Below are positions 1 through 9,767 of a stretch of DNA of 64,000 bases, piece by piece. The translations under genes were made by a program, and so were the position numbers. Position 1 is the first letter of the stretch. The number at the start of each line of letters is the position of its first letter. A model generated the notes under the pieces. It worked only from the letters and a program-made list of their open reading frames with translations, ran no database searches and was not told the DNA's origin. Origin of the DNA: JAPPHA01 sp965221575 (GTDB taxonomy: Bacteria; Pseudomonadota; Alphaproteobacteria; Rhodobacterales; Rhodobacteraceae); the NCBI GenBank assembly GCA_965221575.1, contig CBDCSM010000013.1, positions 372,001 through 436,000 on the forward strand, in the 5' to 3' direction.

Positions 1-19
1 AAAAAAGAGGCCGACGTCG

Positions 20-1099
20 TCAGGCCGATTCGGGTTCCGTGGACGGCGATTCGAACGGCAATTTGGATTGCGCGGATTCGACCTGGCGAAATCCCGCCGG
101 AATTTCGAGCCCCAGGTGGCGCCACGATTTCTGCCCGAGCATTCTTCCGCGTGGGGTGCGCTGTACGAGGCCCTGTTGCAACAGGAACGGCTCTACGACC
201 TCCTCGATTGCATCGCGAGACTCCGATAGCGCCGCCGCGATCGTGTCGATGCCGACCGGTCCTCCGCCGAACTCCTGTGCCAGCAGCCGGAGATACCGTC
301 GATCCGCGGAGTCAAGCCCGAGCCTGTCAACGGCGAGCTGGGTCAATGCACGATCGGCGACCGCCTGGGTAATGCGCCCGTCTCCCTCCACCACGGCGAA
401 ATCAAGAACCCTCCGCAGGAGCCGGCCGGCAATGCGCGGCGTGCCCCGGGCACGGCTGGCGATCTCCATGGCACCGTCAGGGTCGGCCTCGGTCTCCATC
501 AAGCGGGCTGCACGTGAGACGACCTGTGTCAATTCCTCGTCCGTGTAAAACTCCAGCCGGATCGGAATTCCGAACCGGTCCCGGAGCGGCGTGGTCAAAA
601 GGCCGAGGCGCGTCGTTGCACCGACAAGAGTGAACGGTTGCAGTTCGATCCGGACGGACCGCGCAGCTGGTCCCTGCCCTATGACCAGGTCGAGTTCATA
701 ATCTTCGAGCGCGGGGTAGAGAACCTCCTCGACAGCCGGATTGAGACGATGGATTTCGTCGATGAACAGAACATCCCCAGCATCCAAATTGGTCAGGATT
801 GCGGCAAGATCGCCCGCCCTGACCAGGATCGGCCCCGATGACGTGCGGAACCCGACGCCGAGTTCCCGGCTGATGATTCGGGCAAGGGTTGTCTTCCCCA
901 GGCCCGGCGGACCAAAAAAAAGGGTGTGATCCATCGGCTTTCGCCGCCGATTGGCGCTTTCGATGAAGATCCGGAGATTGGCCCGCGCCATTTCCTGGCC
1001 AATGAACTCGTCGAGGGAGTCCGGTCTGAGTGCGACATCGACATCGTCCGGACGCTCGCGCGGCCGCAAGTCCGGGTCGGTTTGTTGCGTCAGTCGCAT
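20..1099 (-). CDS. ruvB: Holliday junction branch migration DNA helicase RuvB
   Basis: The 359-residue product is a full-length RuvB, the hexameric AAA+ motor that drives branch migration of Holliday junctions together with RuvA. The Walker A motif GPPGLGKTTLA and Walker B LFIDEIHRL are intact, followed by the sensor region GATTRLGLLTTPLRDRFG and the C-terminal winged helix (GGGPVGIDTIAAAL). Its start codon shares a base with the stop of ruvA, so it is the last gene of a ruvC-ruvA-ruvB operon. There are no unusual substitutions in the motifs. The family call is secure. Confidence 0.97.
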   Translation of the reverse strand: MRLTQQTDPDLRPRERPDDVDVALRPDSLDEFIGQEMARANLRIFIESANRRRKPMDHTLFFGPPGLGKTTLARIISRELGVGFRTSSGPILVRAGDLAAILTNLDAGDVLFIDEIHRLNPAVEEVLYPALEDYELDLVIGQGPAARSVRIELQPFTLVGATTRLGLLTTPLRDRFGIPIRLEFYTDEELTQVVSRAARLMETEADPDGAMEIASRARGTPRIAGRLLRRVLDFAVVEGDGRITQAVADRALTQLAVDRLGLDSADRRYLRLLAQEFGGGPVGIDTIAAALSESRDAIEEVVEPFLLQQGLVQRTPRGRMLGQKSWRHLGLEIPAGFRQVESAQSKLPFESPSTEPESA

Positions 1100-1782
1100 C
1101 AGTCGTTCGGGGCCAGAAACCTGAGAGATTCGCGTATCAGTCCAGAGGTGTCGAGATCGGGTTGTTCTGCCGATACAGCCGCGATGGACTCCGCCGCTTC
1201 GCCATGGGCGTAACCGAGGTTAATCAACGCGGACATGGCGTCCTTCCGGGACTGGGCGGAAACCGCCGCCGAACCGGCGGGCCCTGGTTGGGTCGGGGTC
1301 ATGCCATTCGTGCCCGTGGTGTTCTCGCTCACTTGGCCCGGTTGTTCCACCTCTTCACCGTCCGCCCCGAGGTCGATGATCTTGACGGATTCCTCCTTCA
1401 GTTCACCGATGATACGCTGCGCAAGCTTGGGTCCGACACCGGGCGCCGCGCGAATTGCCGCAGTGTCCTTCAGGGATATCGCACGGAACAGTCCGTCCGT
1501 ACCAAGCGTGCCGACGATCGCCAGGGCCGCCTTGTGGCCGACACCCTGAACACGGGTCAACAACCGATGCCATTCCCGCTCGGCCCTCGTGCGAAACCCG
1601 ATGAGTTGCAGCAGGTCTTCGCGAACCACGAGTTCAGTATACAGCGTAACCATGTAACCTCGACCGGGAAGGGCTCCAAGCGTTCGCTCCGAACAGTGGA
1701 CCACGAAACCGACGCCGCCAACATCGACGAGAAGGTAGTCCGTTCCCCTGTCGTCGATCGTTCCGGAAATCTTGCCAAGCAC
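1099..1782 (-). CDS. ruvA: Holliday junction branch migration protein RuvA
   Basis: RuvA tetramers bind the Holliday junction and load RuvB. A longer open frame runs upstream to 1893, but family homology begins at LGKISGTIDDRG, so I choose the GTG at 1782. That start lies 16 bases after the ruvC stop and gives 227 residues, somewhat longer than usual because of a low-complexity linker (around residues 140-175) before the C-terminal RuvB-binding domain. The helix-hairpin-helix segments VQGVGHKAALAI and APGVGPKLAQRII are present. It is the middle gene of the ruvCAB operon. Confidence 0.95.
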   Translation of the reverse strand: MLGKISGTIDDRGTDYLLVDVGGVGFVVHCSERTLGALPGRGYMVTLYTELVVREDLLQLIGFRTRAEREWHRLLTRVQGVGHKAALAIVGTLGTDGLFRAISLKDTAAIRAAPGVGPKLAQRIIGELKEESVKIIDLGADGEEVEQPGQVSENTTGTNGMTPTQPGPAGSAAVSAQSRKDAMSALINLGYAHGEAAESIAAVSAEQPDLDTSGLIRESLRFLAPND

Positions 1783-1798
1783 TGTTCGCGGACCCGGA

Positions 1799-2314
1799 TT
1801 ATCCTGAAAAACCTGCTTGTTTTTCGGAAACGATACCCAGCCGTACTGAACCCCGGGAGGTATGAGCGTGGCAAATCGCGACGGCGAGCGCATCGGCCGC
1901 GTCCGGATTCTCGAGTTCGACCCCCGGTAGCAACATCCTGACCATCAGGTCGACCTGGACCTTGTCAGCGTGACCGACACCGACAACGGATTTCTTTACC
2001 GTATTTGGCGCATATTCATGCACGACGATGCCCCTCAGTGCGGGAACGAGCAGGCAGAGGCTCCTTGCCTGGCCCAGCTTCAGCGTCGAAGCCGGATCCT
2101 TGTTGACAAAGACGCTTTCGACTGCCGCTCCATCAGGCTTGTGGCACGACAAAACCGAGTCCAACTGGCGAAACAGGCTCGCGAGGCGCATCGAGAGATC
2201 GTCGCCTTTTGAAACACAACGCCCGTTTGCGACATGCGTCAGTCTTGAACCCTTGACATCAACCACGCCCCAGCCAGTGGATCGAAGCCCGGGGTCTAGG
2301 CCGATTATTCGCAC
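1799..2314 (-). CDS. ruvC: Crossover junction endodeoxyribonuclease RuvC
   Basis: RuvC is the dimeric Mg-dependent resolvase that nicks Holliday junctions symmetrically. The 171-residue protein starts with MRIIGLDPGLRSTGWGVV, whose Asp is the first catalytic acid, and keeps the VESVFVNKDPAST segment with the catalytic Glu. The C-terminal NPDAADALAVAICHA supplies the remaining acids. It is the first gene of ruvC-ruvA-ruvB. The yebC gene often found upstream of ruvC is not in the window. Confidence 0.97.
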   Translation of the reverse strand: MRIIGLDPGLRSTGWGVVDVKGSRLTHVANGRCVSKGDDLSMRLASLFRQLDSVLSCHKPDGAAVESVFVNKDPASTLKLGQARSLCLLVPALRGIVVHEYAPNTVKKSVVGVGHADKVQVDLMVRMLLPGVELENPDAADALAVAICHAHTSRGSVRLGIVSEKQAGFSG

Positions 2315-2364
2315 ACCGTCTCCTCATGCCACGTGCCGCGAAACAACCAGTTGGGTCTCTGCGA

Positions 2365-2691
2365 TCAGGATATACCACGCGCTCGACTATCACGAAACAG
2401 AAACCCTGGCAAAGGGTGGCAGGGTCTCAATGCAGAAACTGTGCACCAGGACCGCTTTAGGAACCTGGCGCGCTTGCATGCCGGCTGGTTCCTGAAGTCG
2501 CGTATTCCGGCGCTTGACCGCAGAACTGGGTGTTCGTCAGCGGGTCGCCGGGAAACACGGTAAACGCGGAAAAGCCAATCCCAAGCGTCGATGCCCAGGA
2601 TGGTTGCGTTGAAGGTGGAGATGGGATCTTCCAGCGCATGGATCTCCCGCCTCGTGAGGTCGAACTGCATCAAGGCTCCTCTATCCGCCAT
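2365..2691 (-). CDS. Hypothetical 108-residue protein upstream of ruvC
   Basis: This open frame precedes ruvC on the same strand, 50 bases away. I recognise no family. The N-terminal half (about residues 8-55, including ILGIDAWDWLFRVYRV) has protein-like composition, while the C-terminal part is Arg/Cys-rich and looks like untranslated sequence. It may be a small real gene, the end of a decayed one, or chance. Confidence 0.25.
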   Translation of the reverse strand: MADRGALMQFDLTRREIHALEDPISTFNATILGIDAWDWLFRVYRVSRRPADEHPVLRSSAGIRDFRNQPACKRARFLKRSWCTVSALRPCHPLPGFLFRDSRARGIS

Positions 2692-3405
2692 TCGGCACGA
2701 ATCGCGTCACACCCGGGCGCCGGAATCGCGGAGCCTCGCCCCGTTTGTGGCGTAGCACAGGGGCAATCGGTTCATTTTTAACTTAAAAAACACCAAAATA
2801 CCCGGCTTTCACACGCACATTTAACACAAAATTTTCTACTGTTCAGCGAATTTGGGATTGTCAGCTCGACGAAGCGAGATGCCGTCGGCCGGCTAACCGG
2901 TTCATGTCGCGCTGGTCCTCCGCCAGCGCGACTCCTTTTTGGGGCGGCGAAACCCGATGCTAAGCCGCTCGTTTTGTCACTGCGTGAGGTTTCCATGCTC
3001 GGAGACAATCCAGGCATCGAGCTGCAAGCCGGTACCGCTTCAAGCCCAAAATTGTCTCCGAAAGCAGCACAGGGATTTGCGACGGGCACCAACCGCGTCG
3101 CCCCTGGCGACTTCTGGTGGAAATTCAATGACGCAACGGACGCGACCGTGACCGCGGGGCCGGCCGCAGACGTTTTCCACGACGGCGGCACCCACGATCC
3201 AGAAAGGGCTCGAGCCTATCTTCTTCAGTCGAATTCAACCCCGCGCAGTTGGATCGATCCAGAGGCTCCGAAATGACGCGGACAGGGGAACGACGCCTGT
3301 TTGGAACGACGACGACGAAGACATGATCTCCGAGAATTCAAGTGTGCCGGATTCTGCATTCCTGGCTCGTGACTGGGTTCCGCCATTTCACTTTGGAGGA
3401 ATTTC
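2692..3405. other. Intergenic stretch before the TonB-dependent receptor
   Basis: No convincing gene is visible. The first part contains an A+T-rich patch (about 2777-2850) unlike its surroundings, then a strong plus-strand terminator at 2906-2942. The remainder is the leader of the receptor gene, ending in a GGAGGA ribosome-binding site before the ATG at 3406. Confidence 0.5.
2906..2942 (+). terminator. Strong intrinsic terminator with no obvious upstream gene
   Basis: A perfect 10-bp stem, GTCGCGCTGG (2906-2915) with CCAGCGCGAC (2923-2932), closes a 7-base loop and is followed by TCCTTTTT. This is the best-formed rho-independent terminator I saw in the window. No protein gene on the plus strand ends nearby, so it may end a small RNA starting in the A+T-rich stretch around 2780-2850. 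Confidence 0.8.
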
Positions 3406-5908
3406 ATGAAAACCAGGGACGTTTCATTTTCCATATTCTCTGCGCTTTCACTTTTCACGGCTTCGGTGGTCGACGCCGGACCGCTCGCTCCCGCCCCGCG
3501 CGTCATCACGGACCGGGACCGGGATTTCCTGGAACGATCAGGTGCCCAGACCTTCGAGGAGATACTGGATACCGGCATCGTCCGATATTTTTACACGGGA
3601 GGCCAACCGCTGCCCGTTCTCGTCAATGGCAGGCCGTACGCCAGCACGGCCGGCGACCTGGATACCTTGCCGATTTCGGCCATCGAGCGCCTTGAGCTCT
3701 TGAGTGGCGACAGCCTCGGCACTCTTGGCGGCAATGCCATACGCGGCGCGATCAATATCGTGCTGCGGAAGGATCTGAACGGCTTCGAAACGAGAGCGCT
3801 CACGCGGTTGCCTGACCAAGAGGGCGGCGACGGATTTCAGGGCAGCGTGTTCTGGGGCGGTGAGGTCGGCGAAGGGCACATGGTCATCGGAGTGGATGCC
3901 CTCAGGCGCCAGGAAATCCCCGCGAAGTACCGGGACCACAGCCGTTCCGTCTGGACGACCGGCGGCACCTTTAGCGAGACGAAAAACATCAGCGTCGGCG
4001 GCAATACCGTTTGGGTTATCAATCTCCCTCCAGGCTCCGGAAGCGGTGTAAGGTCCGTTTCATTGGGAGATTGTGAACAGGCGAATGGTTACACCGGCCC
4101 CCTCCGCAATCCGCCCGGTATCCGAAACGGCGACGAAGGATGCGGTTTCGCCTTCGGTGATATCATGTGGGACACCTCCCGCTACAATCAGAAGACAGCG
4201 ATCCTAAACCTGGACCATCCACTCGGCGAAACGGCAAAACTCCACCTGGATGCGAATATTGGACAAGGCAATTGGGCATTCCGCTTCGCACCTTCCGTCG
4301 GTGTTTTCGGCTTCGCCCCTCCTGACGACGGAAATTTGATTGACGCGATCAACGACGCCGGATTGGAAACCAGACCGGACATCGGAGCAGATGATAACGA
4401 CCTCTTTGTCGTCGGGCACCGCTTTGTTGGGCATGGCAACCGCGACTGGAGGTCGAAGTGGAACGAATACGACATCTCCTTGGGCATTGAAGGGCTTTTA
4501 GCAAAGGGGCTGGGTTACGACGCGCGCATCGATGCCTATAGGCTGAATGGTTCCTTGTCGGGCGACACCTTCGTCCATGAAGGCAGAATCAAGGACGAAA
4601 TTACGGCAGGTAACTATGACCTCGTCGACCCTTTTTCGACGGCCCCGGAACATTTGCAGGCCATCGAGGCTTCCAGCTTGCAGGAGGAGATCAATTTCGG
4701 TCAGGAATACCTGGGAACCCGGCTGGCGCTTGAGGGAAACACGTTCTCGATCGGCGGCCGCAATGCGGCGTGGACCACGGGTTTCACGGCTGGAAAGTCA
4801 AAAGTGCATTCAATTCTGCGTTTCCGCGATAACGACGGCGATACCCACGACGTCACGCAGGTGCTCGGCTCCGGAGGCGTCAGCTTTGCCGGTGAGCGCG
4901 AGACTGTCGGATTGTTCACGGAGATGTCACTACCGCTAACCGAATCCCTGGATTTCAGGATCGCCGGTCGAGGGGACGATTTCGACGACGTGGGCGGACT
5001 GAGGGCCTGGACCCTGTCAGCCGAGTACCGGCCGCACGACATCATCGCCCTGCGGAGTTCATTGAGCGCGGCAAACTCACCTCCCTCGATGCGCCATCTC
5101 TACAGCACCGAATCCCAGGACCACCCGTATATCGAGTGCGATCCCGGGCCTGGAGACCCACCCCGCTCCTGCCCGGGCCGGAACCCACGGCAGGTGACAC
5201 GCGAGACAACCGGCAATCCGAAACTCGAACCTTCGGACACCAAGAGGTTCGCCATCGGCGCCGAGGCTCGCACAGCACGAAACGTCTTTAACGTGGAGTG
5301 GTATCGGCTTTCGCGCTTCGGCTTGGTGGGGGTGAATGACGCCAATTGGGCCATGCGGAACCTGCCACGTATGTCCCGGATCCGGCACAATGTCGAACTG
5401 CATCGACCGCACCGGCGGAGACATCACCATCCGCGATAGCTATGCGAACATCGTCGAGACCGAGATCGAGGGTGTCACGACCCGGTTCGCCTCGGGGGAT
5501 TTCGGAACGGGCTTGGGCGAGCTCAGGATAAGTGGAGCATGGCGGCACGTGATCGATGCCGAGCGGCGCACCGCGGGCAACGAGATCCGGTACGCCCTCT
5601 CGAAGAACATGGCCCGCCTCCGGTTTCGGCTGCGCCGCGGCAGCCTGAACGCCGTATGGACCACGAATTACCGCGCCGGTTTCGAAAATCGGTCAGGTAC
5701 CGGAAGGTTCGAGTCCTGGACTGGACACGATGTGGTGCTGGACTGGAAGGAGCCTTGGGGAATTAAGGGCCTGCGGGCTGCGGTCGGAGCATTCAACCTC
5801 ACCGATGCCGGTCTCACGGTCGACACCGCCAATCCCAACATCGCGGATGGACCCTCGGCAGCCGGCTGGGGGCGCACCTTCTTTCTCACGCTCAACATGC
5901 GGTTTTGA
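3406..5908 (+). pseudogene. TonB-dependent outer-membrane receptor, interrupted by a one-base frameshift
   Basis: TonB-dependent receptors import siderophores or other scarce ligands. The first frame (3406-5439) has a signal peptide (cleavage near VVDAGP), a plug domain (about residues 40-125, with VLVNGRPYAS, ISAIERLELLSGDS and GGNAIRGAINIVLRKD) and much of the beta-barrel. It then runs into about 25 non-barrel residues and a stop. The barrel resumes one frame over from about 5369 (SGTMSNCIDRTGGDITI) and ends with a C-terminal Phe (LTLNMRF), as barrels do. The full length is 834 codons plus one base, so a single extra base near 5368 explains the break. A GGAGGAATTTC ribosome-binding site supports the start. 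The ligand cannot be told from sequence, and no TonB/ExbB genes are near. Confidence 0.85.
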
Positions 5909-6485
5909 ACGATCGGGCCGGGCCGGGCCAACCGCTTCGGGGAGCCGTTACCGGCCAGGAAAGTTCCGGGATCATTTTGCGACCATGGCTTGACGGTCAG
6001 TTCAAGGCAACGGAAGCGCCAATCTCACGAACGCGATCTTCCAGCAGCCGGTGCCTTCAGAAGCGGCACATGCGAATGTTCTCACGTGTTCGGCTACATT
6101 TTCCATTTCTGAGCGGCTGTCAGGTCCGTGCAACCATGGGACAAAACGACCGCCCCCCCATTGTCACGGGTTCTTTCGCCGCCTGAGTGACGGGATGTCC
6201 GTGAAAAGACAGTCGGGTCCCCCTGCGTTCAGAATCCGGCTTGCTGACCTGACACATGCGTGCGCGGATGCCTGTTCCATCTTGATCCATGAAATCCTGG
6301 AAAGCCGTGACCGGGGAAGTCTGACATACAGGTCCAAGGGCCGCCGAAAATCGAAACACGTGCCATGCAATTACTGCAAGGCGGACATGCAAAAATTATA
6401 TTTGTTGAGAAAGGAAACTGTGACTACGTCTGCGCCAGCCCAAGCAACCGCAATGGCTCAAGAGCCAGGCAAATAGGAGGACGAG
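5909..6485. other. Intergenic stretch, no gene seen
   Basis: About 580 bases lie between the receptor and the DUF1127 gene. Short open frames here have no recognisable domains. The last part is the leader of the DUF1127 gene, ending in AGGAGGACGAG immediately upstream of its ATG. Confidence 0.5.
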
Positions 6486-6698
6486 ATGATGTCAGTCACG
6501 CATGAAACCCGTACCATTCCGACCGGTGCACGATCCATTTATGTCGTGACGAGCCTTTTCGAATCTGCGATGGCGTCGATCGGGCGCTGGTACGCAGAAC
6601 GGAAAACCAGGAAGGCTCTCTCCCGGCTGTCCGATCGCGAACTCGAAGACATCGGTCTGACCCGCTCCGAAATCCCGCATCTTCCGGACAGGTTTTGA
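6486..6698 (+). CDS. DUF1127 (YjiS-like) small protein
   Basis: This 70-residue basic protein ends with the DUF1127 signature RKALSRLSDRELEDIGLTRSEI (residues 42-63, shown with minor family variation). An excellent AGGAGG ribosome-binding site precedes the ATG pair at 6486/6489. DUF1127 proteins are abundant in alphaproteobacteria; some members act as small RNA-binding regulators linked to phosphate or stress responses, and the exact role here is unknown. The gene stands alone and is followed by a stem-loop at 6719-6750. Confidence 0.9.
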   Translation: MMSVTHETRTIPTGARSIYVVTSLFESAMASIGRWYAERKTRKALSRLSDRELEDIGLTRSEIPHLPDRF

Positions 6699-6718
6699 AC
6701 GCGAACTTCCGGTTGACT

Positions 6719-6750
6719 CTGAAGGCCACCTCCCTCCCGGTGGCCTTCAG
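6719..6750 (+). terminator. Perfect 12-bp hairpin after the DUF1127 gene
   Basis: CTGAAGGCCACC (6719-6730) pairs perfectly with GGTGGCCTTCAG (6739-6750) around an 8-base loop, 20 bases past the DUF1127 stop. There is no T-run after it, so it may act as an mRNA-stabilising or weak terminator structure. Confidence 0.6.
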
Positions 6751-6967
6751 CCTGAAGAACAGGGGAACGAGGCCACATCCCGCGCAGTCAACGTCATCAA
6801 CAGCGAGGAGCGAATCGGTTGATTCGGTCTTCGAGACGGACCTGACACTGATCCGGCCACACTCGCCTGATACGGCACCCGAGCACCGTTTTTCGGGTGC
6901 GCACGCCCCCAAACCTCATCGAACCCCTGCAAGGCTCATCGAACGAGTTCCTATCCGGCGCGGCGCA

Positions 6968-7849
6968 TCACGCCTGTTGCCCTTCCCTGCGGACAACCAT
7001 GGTCGCCCAATCGCCAGAGACGATTGTTTCGAGGTCGCGGAATCCGGCTTCGTGGAATCGCCTGATCACGATTTGGCAGCGGCTGGCAAGAACCCCTGAA
7101 AGAATCGCAATACCGCCGGGCGCGCAATGCGTGGCGAAACCGTTCGCCATCCGGACGAGTGGTGCTTCGAGCAGATTGGCCATCAGCAGGTCATACGGCG
7201 ACGACGCGAGGATCTCGGGGTGATCGAATCCAGTGCCGTTGACCACCCGGATACGGCCGGAAAGACCGTTGGCTTCGATGTTGGCAAGCGCCGTCTCCAC
7301 CGCCGCCTGATCGACATCGGACGCAATGACACGCGCATCTGAAATCCTGGCCACGGCCATCGCGAGGATCGCTGTTCCGCATCCGATATCGAGGACCCGT
7401 TCCGCCACGTGACCTGACCCGATCAGTTTTTCGATTGCCAGCAGGCAGCCGCGCGTGGTCCCGTGATGACCGGTCCCGAAAGCCATCGCAGCCTCGACCG
7501 CCAACGGAACCATTTCAGCGGGAATCTTGTCCGCATCGTGCTTGCCATGAACAAAGAACCGGCCCGCGGTGACGGGTGCAAGCTGCCGCTGGGCCTGTTC
7601 GACCCATCCGGTTTCCTCCAGTTCGGAAATCAGGAACGGACACGCGCCGCTGGCAGTCGCCAGGAGCAAGAGGCGGAGGTCGTCGGGCCTGTCATTGAAA
7701 TAGCCGGACACTTCCCAGCGGCCTGATCCGTCCTCGATTTCACAGGTCGCGACGCCTGACACTCCCGTCAGGTGATCCTCGATACGCGAAGCCAGCGCAA
7801 CTGCCCCGGTTTCGCCAGGAATCGTCGTAACCGCCATGAAGGTCGGCAT
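6968..7849 (-). CDS. prmA: Ribosomal protein L11 methyltransferase PrmA
   Basis: PrmA trimethylates ribosomal protein L11 using S-adenosylmethionine. The 293-residue protein has the N-terminal substrate-recognition domain, then the class I methyltransferase fold with motif I VLDIGCGTAILAMAVARI (about residues 150-167), the acidic loop VIASDVDQAAVETA, and YDLLMANLLEAPL in place of the usual catalytic-loop N(I/L)LANPL. Gly/Thr-rich TGHHGTTRGCL precedes motif I as in the family. It lies 42 bases downstream of msrA on the same strand, probably in one transcript. Confidence 0.93.
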   Translation of the reverse strand: MPTFMAVTTIPGETGAVALASRIEDHLTGVSGVATCEIEDGSGRWEVSGYFNDRPDDLRLLLLATASGACPFLISELEETGWVEQAQRQLAPVTAGRFFVHGKHDADKIPAEMVPLAVEAAMAFGTGHHGTTRGCLLAIEKLIGSGHVAERVLDIGCGTAILAMAVARISDARVIASDVDQAAVETALANIEANGLSGRIRVVNGTGFDHPEILASSPYDLLMANLLEAPLVRMANGFATHCAPGGIAILSGVLASRCQIVIRRFHEAGFRDLETIVSGDWATMVVRREGQQA

Positions 7850-7891
7850 CGGTTTCGGGTTCGTACCGATCCTGAGGGGCGACCGAGGCCG

Positions 7892-8545
7892 TCAGGCAAT
7901 CAACCCCGTGTCGCACCTGACGCCGGTACCGCCAACACCGCAATAACCGGACGGATTCTTGACGAGATACTGCTGGTGGTAGTCTTCGGCAAAATAGAAT
8001 TCGGGTGCCGGCAGGATTTCGGTCGTGATCGCGCTGAACCCGGCTGCGCGCAAATGGCGCTGGTATGTTGCAAGGGATTCCCCGGCCGCGCGTTCCTGCG
8101 AATCCGAATAGGTGTAGATCCCGGACCTGTACTGGGTCCCGACGTCCGCGCCCTGCCGCATACCCTGCGTCGGGTCGTGGCCCTCCCAGAAACTGCGGAG
8201 CAATTCATCGTAAGAAACGACGGAGGGGTCAAAAACCAGCCTGACGACTTCGTTGTGCCCGGTCCTGCCCGTGCACACCTCCCGGTAGGTCGGGTTCGGC
8301 GTCGTCCCGCCCGCATAGCCGGCCGCGGTGTTCCACACGCCGTCCAGATGCCAGAAAATCCGCTCGACACCCCAGAAACAGCCCATGCCGAACATGGCGT
8401 ACTCCATGCCGTCGGGCCGTGGTTCCTTGAGAAGGCGCCCGAATACCGCATGCCGTTCGGCCGTGGGCAAGGGAGTGGCTCTGCCAGCGATCACGGAAGA
8501 CCCCGGCGAGTTTCCGCTGAACATGTCCTTTAAAAAACTCATCAT
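7892..8545 (-). CDS. msrA: Peptide-methionine (S)-S-oxide reductase MsrA
   Basis: MsrA repairs methionine-S-sulfoxide in proteins. The catalytic motif GMGCFWGVE is present at about residue 55, along with GYAGGTTPNPTY and TGHNEVV. The C-terminal GYCGVGGTGVRC carries the resolving cysteines. An in-frame GTG lies 9 bases upstream (8554), but the two consecutive ATGs at 8545/8542 look like better starts. It is followed closely by prmA. Confidence 0.95.
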   Translation of the reverse strand: MMSFLKDMFSGNSPGSSVIAGRATPLPTAERHAVFGRLLKEPRPDGMEYAMFGMGCFWGVERIFWHLDGVWNTAAGYAGGTTPNPTYREVCTGRTGHNEVVRLVFDPSVVSYDELLRSFWEGHDPTQGMRQGADVGTQYRSGIYTYSDSQERAAGESLATYQRHLRAAGFSAITTEILPAPEFYFAEDYHQQYLVKNPSGYCGVGGTGVRCDTGLIA

Positions 8546-8761
8546 GACACCCACGAAAGTCCCGTTTCGACGACCATAAGAGCCATCCGCCCGTCAAGTC
8601 AAATCGCGCCGGTACAAGATCGCGACAATGTGCGTGGGGTTGACCGATTACGGGAGTCTCGCCCGCCCTTGCGCGCCTGACCCCGATTCGCCGCCAGAGG
8701 CGTCAACACGCAGAGTTCTCTGATCGGTGCACGGAAGCCGCTGCTCCCGAAGCGGAGCCCG

Positions 8762-9382
8762 TCAGTTCTTGGCGTAATACTCAACCACGAGGTTTGGCTC
8801 CATCATGACCGGATACGGCACATCGGCGAGACCGGGAACACGAGTGAACTCGGCTTTCATGCTGGAGTGATCAACATTCAGGTAGTCCGGGATGTCGCGT
8901 TCCGGCGAACCGATCGCTTCGAGCACGAGGGGCAGTTGCCGGGACTTTTCGCGAACCTCGATGATATCGCCGGTGCGAACCCGGTAGGATGGAATGTTGA
9001 CGCGTCTCCCGTTGACAAGGACATGGCCGTGGTTGACGAACTGCCGCGCCGCGAAAACTGTCGGAACGAACTTGGCCCTGTACACGACCGCGTCAAGCCG
9101 TCTTTCCAGCAGGCCAACCAGGTTTTCGCCCGTGTCACCCCTGACTCGTTCGGCTTCTGTGAATATCCTCCGAAACTGACGTTCGGTCAGGTCGCCATAG
9201 TAGCCTTTCAATTTTTGCTTGGCCCGCAGCTGTATGCCGAAATCGGACAATTTGCTCCGGCGACGCATGCCATGTTGGCCTGGACCTGATTCCCTGCGGT
9301 TGACCGGCGACTTTGGACGTCCCCAGATGTTCTCCCCCATGCGTCGGTCGATTTTGTACTTGGCAGCGGTGCGTTTGGTCAC
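8762..9382 (-). CDS. rpsD: 30S ribosomal protein S4
   Basis: The 206-residue protein matches S4 throughout: N-terminal MTKRTAAKYKIDRRMGENIW, the RRRSKLSDFG/QLRAKQKLKGYYG region, and the S4 RNA-binding domain (NLVGLLERRLDAVVYRA, ARQFVNHGHVLVNGRRVNIPSYRV, about residues 95-155). The gene starts with GTG at 9382, preceded by AAGGA at proper spacing. It is a free-standing rpsD with its own promoter (9507-9534), as common in alphaproteobacteria, not part of the alpha operon. Confidence 0.97.
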   Translation of the reverse strand: MTKRTAAKYKIDRRMGENIWGRPKSPVNRRESGPGQHGMRRRSKLSDFGIQLRAKQKLKGYYGDLTERQFRRIFTEAERVRGDTGENLVGLLERRLDAVVYRAKFVPTVFAARQFVNHGHVLVNGRRVNIPSYRVRTGDIIEVREKSRQLPLVLEAIGSPERDIPDYLNVDHSSMKAEFTRVPGLADVPYPVMMEPNLVVEYYAKN

Positions 9383-9506
9383 GGCTGGATCCTTTCAAAT
9401 GCGTGAAAGGTGCTTTCCTTTCCCGTTCCCGGAAGAGAATCGGGCGACAGGCATCCCCTCACGGGGGCCACAAACACCAAGATGGTCCCAAATTCTGGAA
9501 AGGCGG

Positions 9507-9534
9507 CTTATAATCCCGATTTGGGTACTGTCAA
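9507..9534 (-). promoter_or_regulatory. Sigma70-type promoter for rpsD
   Basis: On the minus strand TTGACA (9534-9529) and TATAAG (9512-9507) are separated by 16 bases, a near-consensus promoter. Transcription would begin about 110-120 bases upstream of the rpsD GTG, leaving a leader long enough for S4 feedback control. The leader contains several short G+C-rich inverted repeats, but I cannot assign a known leader motif. Confidence 0.65.
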
Positions 9535-9767
9535 CATTTGGATCCCTCGTCCCTCGCGCATTCACGCTTGCATACGGTATGTTGCCCGTACGTCGCGCGG
9601 ACGATTGATGCGGATGTTCTGACGGATTCCCCGTCATCACCGGGGATTCCCGGAACAGGGCGACATGTAGACGGCCGTTCCTTTTCTGATGGCCAGGATG
9701 CAGGAACTGGGCAGTGAAACGAGGAAGCAGCCGGTGTACGGCAGACAGCCATTGAGGGAACCATGAC

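Noticed and set aside
1030..1941. Long plus-strand open frame (303 codons) opposite ruvA and ruvC
   Set aside because: Arg/His-rich translation with no domain; it is the antisense shadow of two certain genes in high-G+C DNA.
2778..3191. 137-codon minus-strand open frame before the receptor gene
   Set aside because: Its translation has no recognisable domain and spans the strong plus-strand terminator and the A+T-rich patch.
8555..8761. G+C-rich inverted repeats between msrA and rpsD considered as a tRNA or terminator
   Set aside because: No cloverleaf fits, and the short stems lack a T-run; evidence too weak to list.
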